A stretch of DNA of 64,000 nt from Phycisphaeraceae bacterium (GTDB lineage Bacteria; Planctomycetota; Phycisphaerae; Phycisphaerales; Phycisphaeraceae). The notes under the pieces were generated by a model. The model saw only the letters and a program-made list of their open reading frames with translations, was not told the origin of the DNA and searched no databases. Location of the stretch: assembly GCA_002686995.1 (NCBI GenBank), contig NYZC01000333.1, forward strand, positions 26,441-90,440, given 5' to 3'. This document shows, piece by piece, positions 19,126 to 28,093 of the stretch. Position 1 is the stretch's first letter. The number at the start of each line of letters is the position of its first letter. Position numbers and translations under genes: made by a program.

Positions 19126-20778
19126 CTACTCCTCCACCTCCACCCACTTGCCGACCAGGATCGCGGCCTCCTCGGGCTTCTCCTTGATCAGCTCGCTGAT
19201 CTGCTCGGCCACCTGCCGGGCGCGGACGCTTTCCTCGTCCAGCTCCAGTCCGGGCATCGCCGCTTCGGACTCCTCGGCCTCGCCGATCAGGTCCTCGTCG
19301 TCGGGCAGGATCGGCGGCACGCCCGCGAGCTCCTGGGCGGTCGGCAGCGAAGGATTGTGCGTCGCCTTGCGCACCATCGTGAGCATGAGCCCGACGGCCG
19401 TGAGCACGAGCAGGCCGAGGCCCGCCGGTCGTACCCAGTCGCCGAAGCGCGCCACGAAGCCCGCCGGTCCGGCAAGCTGCGCGGCCAGCGCCTCGCGCAT
19501 CGGCCCGTCGTTGAAGACGCCGACGTTGACGTCGCCCTTGTGGTCGAGCGTGTCGATGATCGGCTGGATCCCCTGCTCGATCTTCGCCAGCTCCGCCTTG
19601 ACGAACGCGCCGTCCGGTGCCGGCGGCGCATTCTGCACGTCGCCACCGGCCGCGTCGGCCGCACCGCCCTTCGAGACGTCGAAGCTCCTCTGGATGAAGC
19701 TGCTCGGCACGCTGATGGAGACGTTGATCTTCTTCGTCGTCTGACCCACCATGCGCGTCTGGCTTTGCTGGACCATCGGCTTGCCGTCGTACTCGGTGCG
19801 CTCGGTCTCCTCGGTCTCCAGGTCGAGGTCGCCCCCCGTCGACGCGATGTTCGCCCCGACGTTCGAGCGCGTGCCCGGCTCACCGTCCTGACGCTGATTG
19901 CGCCGCTCCTTCGTCGTCGAATCCTGGCTCTTGAGCGTCTCGGTCGACTCGTACTCGTAGGCACTGACCGTCTTCGCCCCGACCGGCTCGATCTGCACGT
20001 TGACCGTGACGATGACGCCCCGGATGTAGTGCAGGTGCTCGGAGATCTTGCCCTGGTGGTACTGCTCGCTCTCCTGAACGGCCGCGAGCGCGTCCTCGGG
20101 CCCGAACTCGCCCATCTCTTTCACCGTGAACTGCCGGGCTTCGTTCGCGTCGATCACCACGACGTCCTGGATCTTCATGCTCGCGACGGCGCTGCTCACG
20201 AGGCCTGCGATGGCCTCGACCATGCGCCGGTCGACCCGTCGCGAACCGTCCATGATGACGTTGACCGACGCGCTCGGACGAACGTGCGAGCGGCCGAACC
20301 CCACCCCATCGGGAATGTCCAGAACGACATTGGCGGAACGCACGCCACTGAACGTCGCGATGATCTGGGCAAGCACCTCCTGGCGCGCCCACTTCTCCTT
20401 CACCGCGAACTGGCGGTTGCTCTGCCAGAGGCTCCCCTCGATGAGCTTGTCGAACGTCTTGAACGCGGTGTCGGACATCAGGTCGCTGGACGCGAGGATC
20501 TGCAGCGCGAGCCAGCGCTGATCGCTAGGCACCATGATCTGGCCGTCGCGGAGGCGAACCTTGACGCCGGCGGTACGCAGTCGCATCTCGACCTCACCCG
20601 GCCGGTTGGAAGCGAACCCCTCGATGGGCACTTCGGACGGCGATCCCGCGAACGTGAGCACCAGCAGCAGCAGCGCGATCATGCAGATCAGCGAGACGCC
20701 AATGAGCCACTTGACGTTCGCCGGCCACTGGCGCACCTGGTCGTGCACCTGCTGCCAGGATCTCTTGAGAAACTCCAT
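19126..20778 (-). CDS. fliF: Flagellar MS-ring protein FliF
   Basis: 550 residues. FliF forms the MS ring in the inner membrane. The first membrane helix is near 24-45 (LIGVSLICMIALLLLVLTFA), followed by ring-building motifs with ARQEVLAQIIATFSGVRSAN and the YscJ/FliF stretch VVLDIPDGVGFGRSHVRPSA. A second helix is near 446-466 (AGLGLLVLTAVGLMLTMV). The C-terminus is the FliG-binding acidic tail, with EQISELIKEKPEEAAILVGK and WVEVEE. This C-terminal motif is the expected one for binding FliG. Confidence 0.97.
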   Translation of the reverse strand: MEFLKRSWQQVHDQVRQWPANVKWLIGVSLICMIALLLLVLTFAGSPSEVPIEGFASNRPGEVEMRLRTAGVKVRLRDGQIMVPSDQRWLALQILASSDLMSDTAFKTFDKLIEGSLWQSNRQFAVKEKWARQEVLAQIIATFSGVRSANVVLDIPDGVGFGRSHVRPSASVNVIMDGSRRVDRRMVEAIAGLVSSAVASMKIQDVVVIDANEARQFTVKEMGEFGPEDALAAVQESEQYHQGKISEHLHYIRGVIVTVNVQIEPVGAKTVSAYEYESTETLKSQDSTTKERRNQRQDGEPGTRSNVGANIASTGGDLDLETEETERTEYDGKPMVQQSQTRMVGQTTKKINVSISVPSSFIQRSFDVSKGGAADAAGGDVQNAPPAPDGAFVKAELAKIEQGIQPIIDTLDHKGDVNVGVFNDGPMREALAAQLAGPAGFVARFGDWVRPAGLGLLVLTAVGLMLTMVRKATHNPSLPTAQELAGVPPILPDDEDLIGEAEESEAAMPGLELDEESVRARQVAEQISELIKEKPEEAAILVGKWVEVEE

Positions 20779-20963
20779 CGGACCTCATGTCCCGAGTGGG
20801 GTCACACCCAATCCAGTTCGGTACGGAATCGCGGTGTGTTCATTGAATGAGCGTCACCGAGCCGGACCGGGCACCGCCCGGGTCGGCGGTGCACGTCGAA
20901 CGTCCGGGATCGCGGATGCACGGGAAACGGATTCCCGCGAGATCCGTGCCGGACAGGATTGGG

Positions 20964-21275
20964 TCACACACGCATCTGCTTGATCTCGTCGTAGGCGCCG
21001 ACCAGCTTGTTTCTCACCTGCAGCAGCATGCGGAACGCCATGTCCGCCTTCTGCTTGGCGATCAGCACGCCGTCCACGTCGTCGCGCCGCCCTGCCACCA
21101 GGTCACCGATCGCCGTCTCCGCGTCCTGCTGGAGACGATTCACGTGCTCGATCTGTTGCTTGAGCGCGTCGGCGAAACTGGCCTGCGGCGCCGCGCCGTC
21201 GAGACCCGGCGGTTTCGGCGCCTGCGGCGTCTGCACCGGAAACGTGTTGCCGATCAGTCCCAGGGGGTCGGTCAT
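20964..21275 (-). CDS. fliE: Flagellar hook-basal body protein FliE
   Basis: 103 residues. FliE is the adaptor between the MS ring and the rod and the first exported subunit. The family C-terminus is clear: SFADALKQQIEHVNRLQQDA, then KQKADMAFRMLLQVRNKLVG and AYDEIKQMRV. It lies between flgC and fliF as usual. The 185-base gap to fliF contains a small GC hairpin (gaccgggcaccgcccgggtc) but no strong promoter. Confidence 0.94.
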   Translation of the reverse strand: MTDPLGLIGNTFPVQTPQAPKPPGLDGAAPQASFADALKQQIEHVNRLQQDAETAIGDLVAGRRDDVDGVLIAKQKADMAFRMLLQVRNKLVGAYDEIKQMRV

Positions 21276-21349
21276 CGTCGCGCTCGCATCACGCGTTCGA
21301 ACAAATCAGAAATCAACCAGTATCAGATTTCAATCATCAGCAATTCACT

Positions 21350-21754
21350 TCACGCCAGCAGTCTCAGGCTGGTCTGCAGCATGCTCTTGGTCGCCTCGGC
21401 GGCCGTGATGTTGGCCTCGTACGCGCGGCTCGCCTCCACCGCGTTGATCATCTCGATGGACGGATCGATGTTGGGCACCTGCACGTAGCCGTCCTCGTCC
21501 GCGAAGGGGTGCCCCTCGTCGTGGATCTTCCGGAAGGGCGCCTGGTCGTACAGGATCTCCTTCAGGTGGACGCCTTCGCGGCTCCCCGACACCGGATCGC
21601 CCGGCGCGAAGATGGCGACGCGCCGGCGGAAGTCGTCCGGGTCCGCGTTCGGGTCGACCACGGTGCTGCCGAGCGCGACGTTCGCCGAGATCGCCGTCAG
21701 GCGCTGGCGCTGGGCGACCAGGGCGGAGGTCGAGATGTCCAGGGCGCCGAACAT
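21350..21754 (-). CDS. flgC: Flagellar rod protein FlgC
   Basis: 134 residues. It starts MFGALDISTSALVAQRQRLT, a proximal-rod motif. The C-terminal region carries the FlgC signature DEDGYVQVPNIDPSIEMINA, then VEASRAYEANITAAEATKSM. FlgC polymerises with FlgB in the rod. It begins three bases after the flgB stop. Confidence 0.95.
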   Translation of the reverse strand: MFGALDISTSALVAQRQRLTAISANVALGSTVVDPNADPDDFRRRVAIFAPGDPVSGSREGVHLKEILYDQAPFRKIHDEGHPFADEDGYVQVPNIDPSIEMINAVEASRAYEANITAAEATKSMLQTSLRLLA

Positions 21755-21757
21755 GGA

Positions 21758-22192
21758 CTAGGCACGCTCCTCGATGGCTCGTCCGATCATGTCGAACTGG
21801 TTCTTGACCAGCTCGATCCCCACCTGGTGACTCACCGTGTTCTCGGCCAGGTGCTGCATCAGTCGCTCGAGATCACGGTTGTTCTGGTCGTGAAAGAGGA
21901 TGTTGCGGTGAACCGGGTCCGGGCGGACGTCGATGCGGTCCGGCTCGAATCGCAGCTGCCGGGTGTTCTGCATCTCGAGCGGGCCGCGGATCGGCGAGAC
22001 GGTCTTCCGCCGCCGGTCGATCGCGTCCGCCAGCGCCGACTGGAACGCCTTCGGATCCAGGTCGCGCGGCTTGTAGAACGGCGTCGAGAGGTTCGCGATC
22101 CCGTCGGCCAGCACCCGATGGCGGCGAGCCGTGAACTGCACCAGCCGCTCGGCGGCCGGCAACGCACCGGAGTCGAACATGCCGTGAATCAT
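21758..22192 (-). CDS. flgB: Flagellar rod protein FlgB
   Basis: 144 residues. The N-terminal part has RHRVLADGIANLSTPFYKPR, where the usual ANxxTPGYK motif appears as ANLSTPFYK. The C-terminus HQVGIELVKNQFDMIGRAIE fits FlgB. It is the first structural gene of the long flagellar operon, directly downstream of a sigma-54 promoter (22239). Confidence 0.93.
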   Translation of the reverse strand: MIHGMFDSGALPAAERLVQFTARRHRVLADGIANLSTPFYKPRDLDPKAFQSALADAIDRRRKTVSPIRGPLEMQNTRQLRFEPDRIDVRPDPVHRNILFHDQNNRDLERLMQHLAENTVSHQVGIELVKNQFDMIGRAIEERA

Positions 22193-22238
22193 GCGAACCT
22201 CACCGTGGATCCCGCCGCCTCACCCGCCTGCGACGAAT

Positions 22239-22255
22239 AGCAATCGGCGCGCCAA
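22239..22255 (-). promoter_or_regulatory. Sigma-54 promoter of the flgB operon
   Basis: On the minus strand the site reads TTGGCGCGCCGATTGCT. Against the sigma-54 consensus TTGGCACG-N4-TTGCW it differs at a single base (A to G in the -24 element), with exact GG-N10-GC spacing. The predicted start of transcription is near 22228, about 36 bases before the flgB ATG. The adjacent gene encodes a sigma-54-dependent activator, which is the expected partner. Confidence 0.8.
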
Positions 22256-22327
22256 CGACGACCATCGCGCATTCGACCCGATGACGCCCTCCAAACCGCG
22301 ACGCCGCCAGGCACGCGGTTTGCCAAT

Positions 22328-22342
22328 GCGCAAGAATTGCGC
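22328..22342. promoter_or_regulatory. Dyad GCGCAA-GAA-TTGCGC, candidate activator-binding site
   Basis: A perfect six-base dyad with a three-base spacer, centred about 105 bases upstream of the predicted start of the sigma-54 promoter. That is the usual distance and symmetry of an upstream activator sequence for NtrC-type proteins. It lies between flgB and the gene for such a regulator. Binding is inferred, not shown. Confidence 0.45.
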
Positions 22343-22477
22343 GGTCCGCGACCTGAAAGAGCGCACGAATCAACCGGGGTCGACGGGGCCTTCGGGTTGG
22401 CCGGCTCGAGATCATTGACCTGCAATTCGCCATACGTGATTCGCTCGCCCGGAATCCCGACTCCCGCCCCGCCGTCC

Positions 22478-23860
22478 CTAGACGGTCTGTGCCACCAGGT
22501 TGGACTGCTTCCACTTCTTGAGCTTCAATCCGAGCGTGCGCACGCAGATGCCCAGCGCCTCGGCCGTGCGCTGCCGATTGCCGTTGAACGTGTCGAGCGT
22601 CCGGAGGATCTGCTCGCGCTCGACGTCCTCGAGCCGCGCGATCGGCCGCGCGGCGCCCGCGGCATCCCCTTCGGCCGACGGGTCGGGCCGCGCCGCGAGC
22701 CAGGGCTGCACGATGCTGGCGCGAATGACGCCGCCCCGCGTGAGCACGCTCGCGCGCTCGCAGATGTTGCCCAGCTCCCGGAGGTTGCCGGGCCAGTGGT
22801 AACCCATGAGTAGTTCCAGGGCCTCGCCGTCGAACACCGGCGCGTCGCGCTGCTCGCGCAGCGAGACCTGGCTCAGAAAGTGCTCCGCGAGCAAAGGCAC
22901 GTCCTCGATACGGTCTCGAAGCGGCGGCAGGTGCAGTGGCAGCACGTTCAACCGGTAGTACAGGTCCTCGCGAAAGGAGCCGTCGGCGACGCACTCCACG
23001 AGGTCGCGGTTGGTGGTCGCGATCACCCGCACGTCCACCTGGATCGTCATGCTCGAGCCGACGCGCTCGAACTGCTGCTCCTGGAGCACGCGCAGCAGCT
23101 TCGCCTGCAGCGGCGGCTCGATCTCGCTGATCTCGTCGAGCAGGATCGTGCCCCCGTCCGAGAGCTCGAACCGGCCCTTCCTCAGCACGTCGGCGCCGGT
23201 GAACGCCCCGCGCTCGTGCCCGAACAGCTCGCTCTCGAGCAGGCTGCTGGACAGCGCGGCACAGTTGAGGAACATCAGCACGGCGTCGCGGCGCGGGCTG
23301 TGGGCGTGGATCGTCCGCGCGACGACCTCCTTGCCCGTGCCCGATTCTCCGCTGATCATCACCGTGCCCTGGCTGTGCGCGATCTGCTGGATCTGCTGCG
23401 CAAGCTGGCGCATCGGGTCGGAACGGCCGACCAGCATCGGGGCGCCCGTGCGCTGCGGCTCGCTGCCGCGCAGCGCGACGTTCTCCTGGAGCAGCCGGCG
23501 GTGCTCGACCGCCCGGCGCACGGCAAGGAGCAGCTGGTCCCCCTCGAACGGCTTCTGCAGGAAGTCGAAAGCGCCCTCCTTCATCGCCTCGACGGCCGTG
23601 TCCACGGTGCCGTAGGCGGTCATGATCAGCACCGGCACGTTCTCGTCCGCCGTCCGCAGTCGGGTGAGCAGCTCGAGCCCGTCCATCTCCGGCATCTTGA
23701 GATCCGTCAGGACGACGGCGGGCCGGTGTCGCGCGAGCAGTCCGAGCGCCGCGTCGCCGGATCCGGCTGCGACGACCTGGTAGCCGCCGCGCTGCAGCGT
23801 GCTGCCCACGCTGTCGCGCATCATCTGCTTGTCGTCGACCACCAGGATCTTGTCGCTCAT
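22478..23860 (-). CDS. NtrC-family sigma-54-dependent flagellar response regulator
   Basis: 460 residues. Receiver domain 1-115 with phospho-acceptor Asp53 in TDLKMPEMDG. The AAA+ domain has Walker A GESGTGKE at 171-178, the sigma-54 contact loop GAFTGA at 218-223 and Walker B GGTILLDEISE at 236-246. A Fis-type helix-turn-helix lies at the C-terminus (NGNRQRTAEALGICVRTLGL). It is the likely activator of the sigma-54 promoter upstream of flgB, analogous to FlrC/FleR/FlgR. It is translationally coupled to the kinase (ATGA overlap at 23857). Confidence 0.95.
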   Translation of the reverse strand: MSDKILVVDDKQMMRDSVGSTLQRGGYQVVAAGSGDAALGLLARHRPAVVLTDLKMPEMDGLELLTRLRTADENVPVLIMTAYGTVDTAVEAMKEGAFDFLQKPFEGDQLLLAVRRAVEHRRLLQENVALRGSEPQRTGAPMLVGRSDPMRQLAQQIQQIAHSQGTVMISGESGTGKEVVARTIHAHSPRRDAVLMFLNCAALSSSLLESELFGHERGAFTGADVLRKGRFELSDGGTILLDEISEIEPPLQAKLLRVLQEQQFERVGSSMTIQVDVRVIATTNRDLVECVADGSFREDLYYRLNVLPLHLPPLRDRIEDVPLLAEHFLSQVSLREQRDAPVFDGEALELLMGYHWPGNLRELGNICERASVLTRGGVIRASIVQPWLAARPDPSAEGDAAGAARPIARLEDVEREQILRTLDTFNGNRQRTAEALGICVRTLGLKLKKWKQSNLVAQTV

Positions 23861-24801
23861 GATCCGGCTCCGGTCTCCGCAAGCGGTGCCAGAGGCAGGT
23901 TCAGCGTGAACACGGCGCCGCCGTCGTTTGCGACGGCGATCGCGCCGCCATGGGCGTCGACGATGCGATGAACGATCGCCAGCCCGAGCCCCGTCCCCGT
24001 GTTCCGGGTCGTGAAGAACGGGTTGAAAATTCGATCGACGTCCTCGGTCGCGATGCCCGAACCCGTGTCGCGCACCGCGATGATCAGGCGCGCGGCGGCC
24101 GTCCGCGCCGAAAGGGTCAGGGCGCGGGCATCGTCCGGCCGTGAAGGCGCCGGCTCCATCGCCTCGACGGCGTTGCGGATCAGGTTCAGCAGCGCCTGGT
24201 GAATCAGGACCGGATCGACGGCGACCCGCGGGGTCGGGGAAGGCACCTCGATCCTGAGATCGATCCCCGCGGCATCGATCGCCGGCCGGTGCACGTCCGC
24301 GGCCTTGAGCAGCACCGCCCGAAGATCGGTGTCCACCGGACGCGGCTGGATGTCACGAGAAAAGCTCAGGACGTCGCTGACCACCGCGTTGAGACCGCGC
24401 ACCAGGCCGCAAATCTTCTCGGCGTTCGTCGCGGCCGAGCGCATTCGCTCGGGCGGCACGGCCGCATCCGAATCGTCGGCGCCGTCAAGATCCTCGACCA
24501 GCATGCCTGCGTAGAGCTGGATCGCCGCGAGCGGATTGCGAATCTCGTGGGCGATGCCCGCGGCCATGGCGCCCAGCGCCGCGAGCCGCCGCGAGCGCTG
24601 AAGCTGCGCATCGCTGCTGGCCAGCTCGTCCTGGAGCCGCAGCACCTCGGTGCCCAGCGCCTCGTGGCTCTTCAGCAGCTTCTCCGTGGCCTCGTTGTAT
24701 GAGCTGATGATGCCGGCGAGCTCCGTGACGCGCCGCGGATCGGCGCTCTCGGTCGGCCCGACCATCATCGTCTCCGTCAAACCTGCAACGTCCACCACCA
24801 T
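23857..24801 (-). CDS. Soluble flagellar sensor histidine kinase (FlrB/FlgS-like)
   Basis: 314 residues without membrane segments, so a cytoplasmic kinase. A helical, probably coiled-coil N-terminus leads to the HisKA motif AGIAHEIRNPLAAIQLYAGM with phospho-acceptor His85. The HATPase domain shows NLIRNAVEAME (N box), RDTGSGIATEDVDRIFNPFF (G1 and F boxes) and TGLGLAIVHRIVDAHGG (G2). Together with the next gene it forms the two-component pair that probably couples rod or export-gate assembly to the sigma-54 promoter. There is no PAS domain visible, unlike some FlrB proteins. Confidence 0.93.
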   Translation of the reverse strand: MVVDVAGLTETMMVGPTESADPRRVTELAGIISSYNEATEKLLKSHEALGTEVLRLQDELASSDAQLQRSRRLAALGAMAAGIAHEIRNPLAAIQLYAGMLVEDLDGADDSDAAVPPERMRSAATNAEKICGLVRGLNAVVSDVLSFSRDIQPRPVDTDLRAVLLKAADVHRPAIDAAGIDLRIEVPSPTPRVAVDPVLIHQALLNLIRNAVEAMEPAPSRPDDARALTLSARTAAARLIIAVRDTGSGIATEDVDRIFNPFFTTRNTGTGLGLAIVHRIVDAHGGAIAVANDGGAVFTLNLPLAPLAETGAGS

Positions 24802-24808
24802 CTTCCGT

Positions 24809-25282
24809 TCATCCCTGGCGATTCGTGAAACGATTGGCCGGCGCGGCCGCCGAGGCCGTGTAGGCCTGCCGCGCGGCGCCGGCCTGCTTGACGTGGCCGA
24901 TATCCGCAGCGGTGCGCTCCTGGGTCTCCTTCAGGACGTGGCAATCGTCGTCGTCCGACTTCATGATGCGCTGGAGCTGGTCTTCAGCGCGACGCACCAG
25001 CGCACCCACCCGATCGCGCTGACCGGCGTCGAGGCGCGCCACGACCTCGTTCCAGCGCGCCCGATACGGATCGAGCTCGCCGTGAATCTCCTGAAGCTGG
25101 TCGATCAGCGCCTGTCGCCGGTTCAGCAGGTCGAGCAGCTCGGTGGCGCGGCCCTTGCTGGCCAGTTCGGCCTGCTCGGGCCCTTTCGCGCACAGATCGC
25201 CGAAGAGCGCGTCCTGGCGCTGCAGGAGATCGATGAGCCGGTCGATGTCGAGGTCGCAGGAGGTGGTGGTCGATGCGGTCAT
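24809..25282 (-). CDS. FlgN-like flagellar chaperone (tentative)
   Basis: 157 residues, nearly all helix. The arrangement LDIDRLIDLLQRQDALFGDL, then LDLLNRRQALIDQLQEIHGE and RDRVGALVRRAEDQLQRIMK resembles FlgN-family export chaperones for hook-filament junction proteins. The C-terminal tail ends NRFTNRQG. It begins the cluster, seven bases before the kinase gene. Sequence conservation in FlgN is low, so the call leans on helical pattern and location. Confidence 0.6.
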   Translation of the reverse strand: MTASTTTSCDLDIDRLIDLLQRQDALFGDLCAKGPEQAELASKGRATELLDLLNRRQALIDQLQEIHGELDPYRARWNEVVARLDAGQRDRVGALVRRAEDQLQRIMKSDDDDCHVLKETQERTAADIGHVKQAGAARQAYTASAAAPANRFTNRQG

Positions 25283-25351
25283 CCATGACCCTTCCGCAAG
25301 CGGAGCATCCGCGCCGGGCTCGATCCATCGGCCCGGGGAACGACGCTGGAG

Positions 25352-25359
25352 TTATCGGC
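25352..25359 (-). promoter_or_regulatory. Sigma-28-type -10 box upstream of the FlgN-like gene
   Basis: The minus strand reads GCCGATAA exactly, 70 bases before the ATG of the FlgN-like gene. No TAAA is present at 15 bases upstream, and the nearest hexamer at sigma-70-like spacing is TTGAGG. It is listed because the same octamer recurs upstream of two other genes in the same direction. Confidence 0.25.
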
Positions 25360-25397
25360 TATTTGTCCCCGACGTCCTCAATCATTCGCAGAAGGTT

Positions 25398-25427
25398 CAG
25401 CGCATCCCAGCGCATCCCAGCGCATCC
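25398..25427. repeat. Three perfect decamers CAGCGCATCC
   Basis: Three contiguous exact copies of cagcgcatcc in the 222-base gap between the FlgN-like gene and the TPR-protein gene. The remainder of the gap is unremarkable apart from the octamer at 25352. Confidence 0.9.
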
Positions 25428-25504
25428 TATTGATACGAGAATCCGTCAAGGAGATATGCCCCCACCCCTCCTTATGAACGGGGGACTTCGGAGCCCCGAT
25501 CCTG

Positions 25505-27931
25505 TCACTCCGCCTTCGACATCGACAGGTCAAGCTCGCTCGACCACCGCAGCCAGTCGCGCCAGTGATCACGGTTCATCGGCAGCGACTCGTCGTCGAA
25601 CGCCTCGTCGGGGATCCGCTTGAGATGGAACCGGGCCCGCTCGTTGGCCAGTCGGGCCTGCTCGAAATTGCCCTGCTCGGCGTGGGCGTTGACGATCTGG
25701 ACCAGGGCCACCAGCGACGCCGGCTGGCCCTCCCAGCGCTTGGCCGCGAGGTCGTACAGCGTGATCGCCTCGTCCCACTGCCGAAGCTGGAACGCGCAGT
25801 CGCCCCGGTAGAAGTAGCTGTTGCGCAGGTGCGTCAATTCGACCTCGGTGAGCAACTCCGCGGGCCGCTTTTCGAGCCGATCGATCACGCGGTTATATAA
25901 GGATCCGGCCTCCTGGAGCCGCTGGGTCCGCTCGCGCTGCAGCACCCTCTGCTGCGACTGGGGCAGCACCTCCTCCAGCTTCGCGTCGATGCCGGCGACC
26001 GAGCGCTGGTAGGAATCGGCGAGATGGAACAGCAGGGCCGCCGCGTCGCGGGCGGACCCGTCCGGATCCTCGGGAACGAAGCGGGTCACCGCGGTGGCGA
26101 AGCGCGCGATCGCGTCCGCGTACTCGCCAAGCCGGAAATGCAGGCGTCCGGCCTCGACCAGGGCGAGCCGGTACTGCTCACTGTCCGGGGTGATGGTCGG
26201 GTGATCGGAGAGGACCGCCGCGAGACGGTCCTTCGCCTTGTCGTGCTCGCCAAGCTCGACCAGGCACTGGACGAGCGGCAGAATGCTCTCGATCGCGACC
26301 TGCGACTGCGGCTCGGCGTCGATGACCTTCTGGAACTCCGTGATCGCGGGCCCGTACTGCTGGTCGGCCTGGAACGCCCGGCCCAGGCGATAGACGGCCC
26401 GCGGGTGGCGCGGATCGGACGCGCGGGTGCTGACGAACTGGGCGTAGGCGTCGATGGACTTCGCCCACAGCTCGGCGTCGTCATAGCAGACCGCGGCCTG
26501 CCACAGGCTGTGACCGTGCGCCTGGTCGTCGCCGATGGTGACGACCTCGGCGTGCTCGAGGTAATACTCCGCGGCCTTGCTGAACTGGATCGCGGCCTCC
26601 TGAAACGCGACGCCCGCTCCCTTGCGCGAGCCGTCCTTCAGCGATTCCGCCTTGCGCAGATGATCGCGGGCGATCTGCTCGTGGGTGACGGCGAACCGGA
26701 GCGTCAGGTCGGCGGGCAGCTCGGCGTACAGCGGCACGAGCAGCACCAGGTAGCTCAGCGCCCGATCGTATTCGCGCTTGTCGAAGTTCAGGGCGTGGTG
26801 CGACCGCGCGATCCGCATCAGTTCGGCGCGCCGGGGATCCTCGGGCCACCCCGACTCGACGAGACCGCGCGCCGCCTGCCCGAGGTGATCGATCGAATCG
26901 ACGTGCCAGCCGAGCTTGGCCTCGCAGTCGCCCATGCCCATCAGCGCTTCGATCGTCACCGGCGCCCCGGGGAACTCCGTGACCACGCGGTTGAACGTGG
27001 ACCGTGCCGACTCGACATCGTCGGACCCCGACAGGTCAAGCTGGCCGAGGCCGACGAGCACCTCGGCGTTGAGGCCGTCGGTCGGCTCGAGGATCCGGCT
27101 GGTCTTCTCGAAATAGTCGCGTGCTTCGCCGAAGTCGCCCTTGCGCTGATGCGCCTGGGCCAGCAGCAGGAACAACCGGGCGAGATCGTCATGGCCGCCC
27201 TCCGTCGCGAGGCGCTGGATCTTCCGGTTGAGCTGGTCGATCGCGAGGACGATCTCCTCGCCGGTGATCCGCAGCTCCGCCCACTCGATCGCCGACCAGA
27301 TCTCGCTGCCACGCCGCGCGGCGGCCTCGGCCTCGAATCGCAGCTCGTCGTCGTAGCGGGTCAGAAGCTCCATCAGCGCGTCGGGCGGCAGCGCCGACTT
27401 CTCCCGCCGGCGCTCGATGATCGTCCTAACCAGGCCGTAACGTCGCGACCGCGGCTCCTCTTCCATGCGCTCCACGATTCCAACCGCGTCGTCGAATCGG
27501 TGGAGCCCGATGTAGGTCATCGCCAGCCGCTCGAGCTGATCCGCGTCCGGCTTCGCGCCCAGCTCCTTCGCCCTCACGTAATAGTCGAGCGCGTTCTTGT
27601 GGTTGACGTCGAGATCCACGCCCATGTGGCGCTGCCGCAGGTAGATCAGGTCGGCACGCGCCATCCAGTGCTGCGCCTGCTCGGTCATCGAGGCCTCGGC
27701 GATATGCTCGGTGATCTTGTCCAGCTCGGCCTTCGCGCGGTCGAAGTCGGATGCCGCCAGCGCCGCCTCGGCGGATTTCAGCACGCCCGGGAAATCGTTC
27801 TCCTGCGGCTCGGGCAGCGAGAGCCAGATGCCCCCGACGAGCATCAAGACACCGGCAAGCAGCGTCGGCAGATGCCAGACCTGCGACCAGGAGGCTGCGT
27901 CGGCCTGAATGTCCTCGGTCTGATCCGCCAT
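25505..27931 (-). CDS. Large membrane-anchored TPR-repeat protein
   Basis: 808 residues. One membrane helix near 24-42 (LPTLLAGVLMLVGGIWLSL) follows a short acidic tail. The rest is a long series of helix-turn-helix TPR-like units, such as AEAALAASDFDRAKAELDKI, LAQAHQRKGDFGEARDYFEK, HPRAVYRLGRAFQADQQYGP and LEAGRLHFRLGEYADAIARF-like repeats. This suggests a periplasm-facing scaffold like the planctomycete TPR proteins. No catalytic motif is visible. The first ATG (27931, MADQTED) is preferred over a GTG at 27937. It lies upstream of the flagellar cluster in the same direction, but no flagellar role can be claimed. Confidence 0.8.
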   Translation of the reverse strand: MADQTEDIQADAASWSQVWHLPTLLAGVLMLVGGIWLSLPEPQENDFPGVLKSAEAALAASDFDRAKAELDKITEHIAEASMTEQAQHWMARADLIYLRQRHMGVDLDVNHKNALDYYVRAKELGAKPDADQLERLAMTYIGLHRFDDAVGIVERMEEEPRSRRYGLVRTIIERRREKSALPPDALMELLTRYDDELRFEAEAAARRGSEIWSAIEWAELRITGEEIVLAIDQLNRKIQRLATEGGHDDLARLFLLLAQAHQRKGDFGEARDYFEKTSRILEPTDGLNAEVLVGLGQLDLSGSDDVESARSTFNRVVTEFPGAPVTIEALMGMGDCEAKLGWHVDSIDHLGQAARGLVESGWPEDPRRAELMRIARSHHALNFDKREYDRALSYLVLLVPLYAELPADLTLRFAVTHEQIARDHLRKAESLKDGSRKGAGVAFQEAAIQFSKAAEYYLEHAEVVTIGDDQAHGHSLWQAAVCYDDAELWAKSIDAYAQFVSTRASDPRHPRAVYRLGRAFQADQQYGPAITEFQKVIDAEPQSQVAIESILPLVQCLVELGEHDKAKDRLAAVLSDHPTITPDSEQYRLALVEAGRLHFRLGEYADAIARFATAVTRFVPEDPDGSARDAAALLFHLADSYQRSVAGIDAKLEEVLPQSQQRVLQRERTQRLQEAGSLYNRVIDRLEKRPAELLTEVELTHLRNSYFYRGDCAFQLRQWDEAITLYDLAAKRWEGQPASLVALVQIVNAHAEQGNFEQARLANERARFHLKRIPDEAFDDESLPMNRDHWRDWLRWSSELDLSMSKAE

Positions 27932-27997
27932 CGTCACCCCGGCGAGCGCGCCATTCGACTCCCGGCGATCGATAGATGCACCGACCGCGCTACAGGG

Positions 27998-28005
27998 TTA
28001 TCGGC
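27998..28005 (-). promoter_or_regulatory. Sigma-28-type -10 box upstream of the TPR-protein gene
   Basis: An exact GCCGATAA on the minus strand, 67 bases before the ATG of the TPR-protein gene. CAAA lies 17 bases further upstream, the same spacing as the TAAA at the motA site. The match is suggestive only. Confidence 0.25.
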
Positions 28006-28093
28006 ACGAAGTCCCCCCAGGCTTTGGGATTACCCGGAAAGGTGGTCTTTCCGGTCGCGAGCGCACACGAATCGAATCTCCGCGAAATGCGTG

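Noticed and set aside
20936..20952. Sigma-54-like site CCGGCACGGATCTCGCG before fliF
   Set aside because: Spacing fits but two key T residues are missing, and it would leave a leader of about 145 bases; too weak to list.
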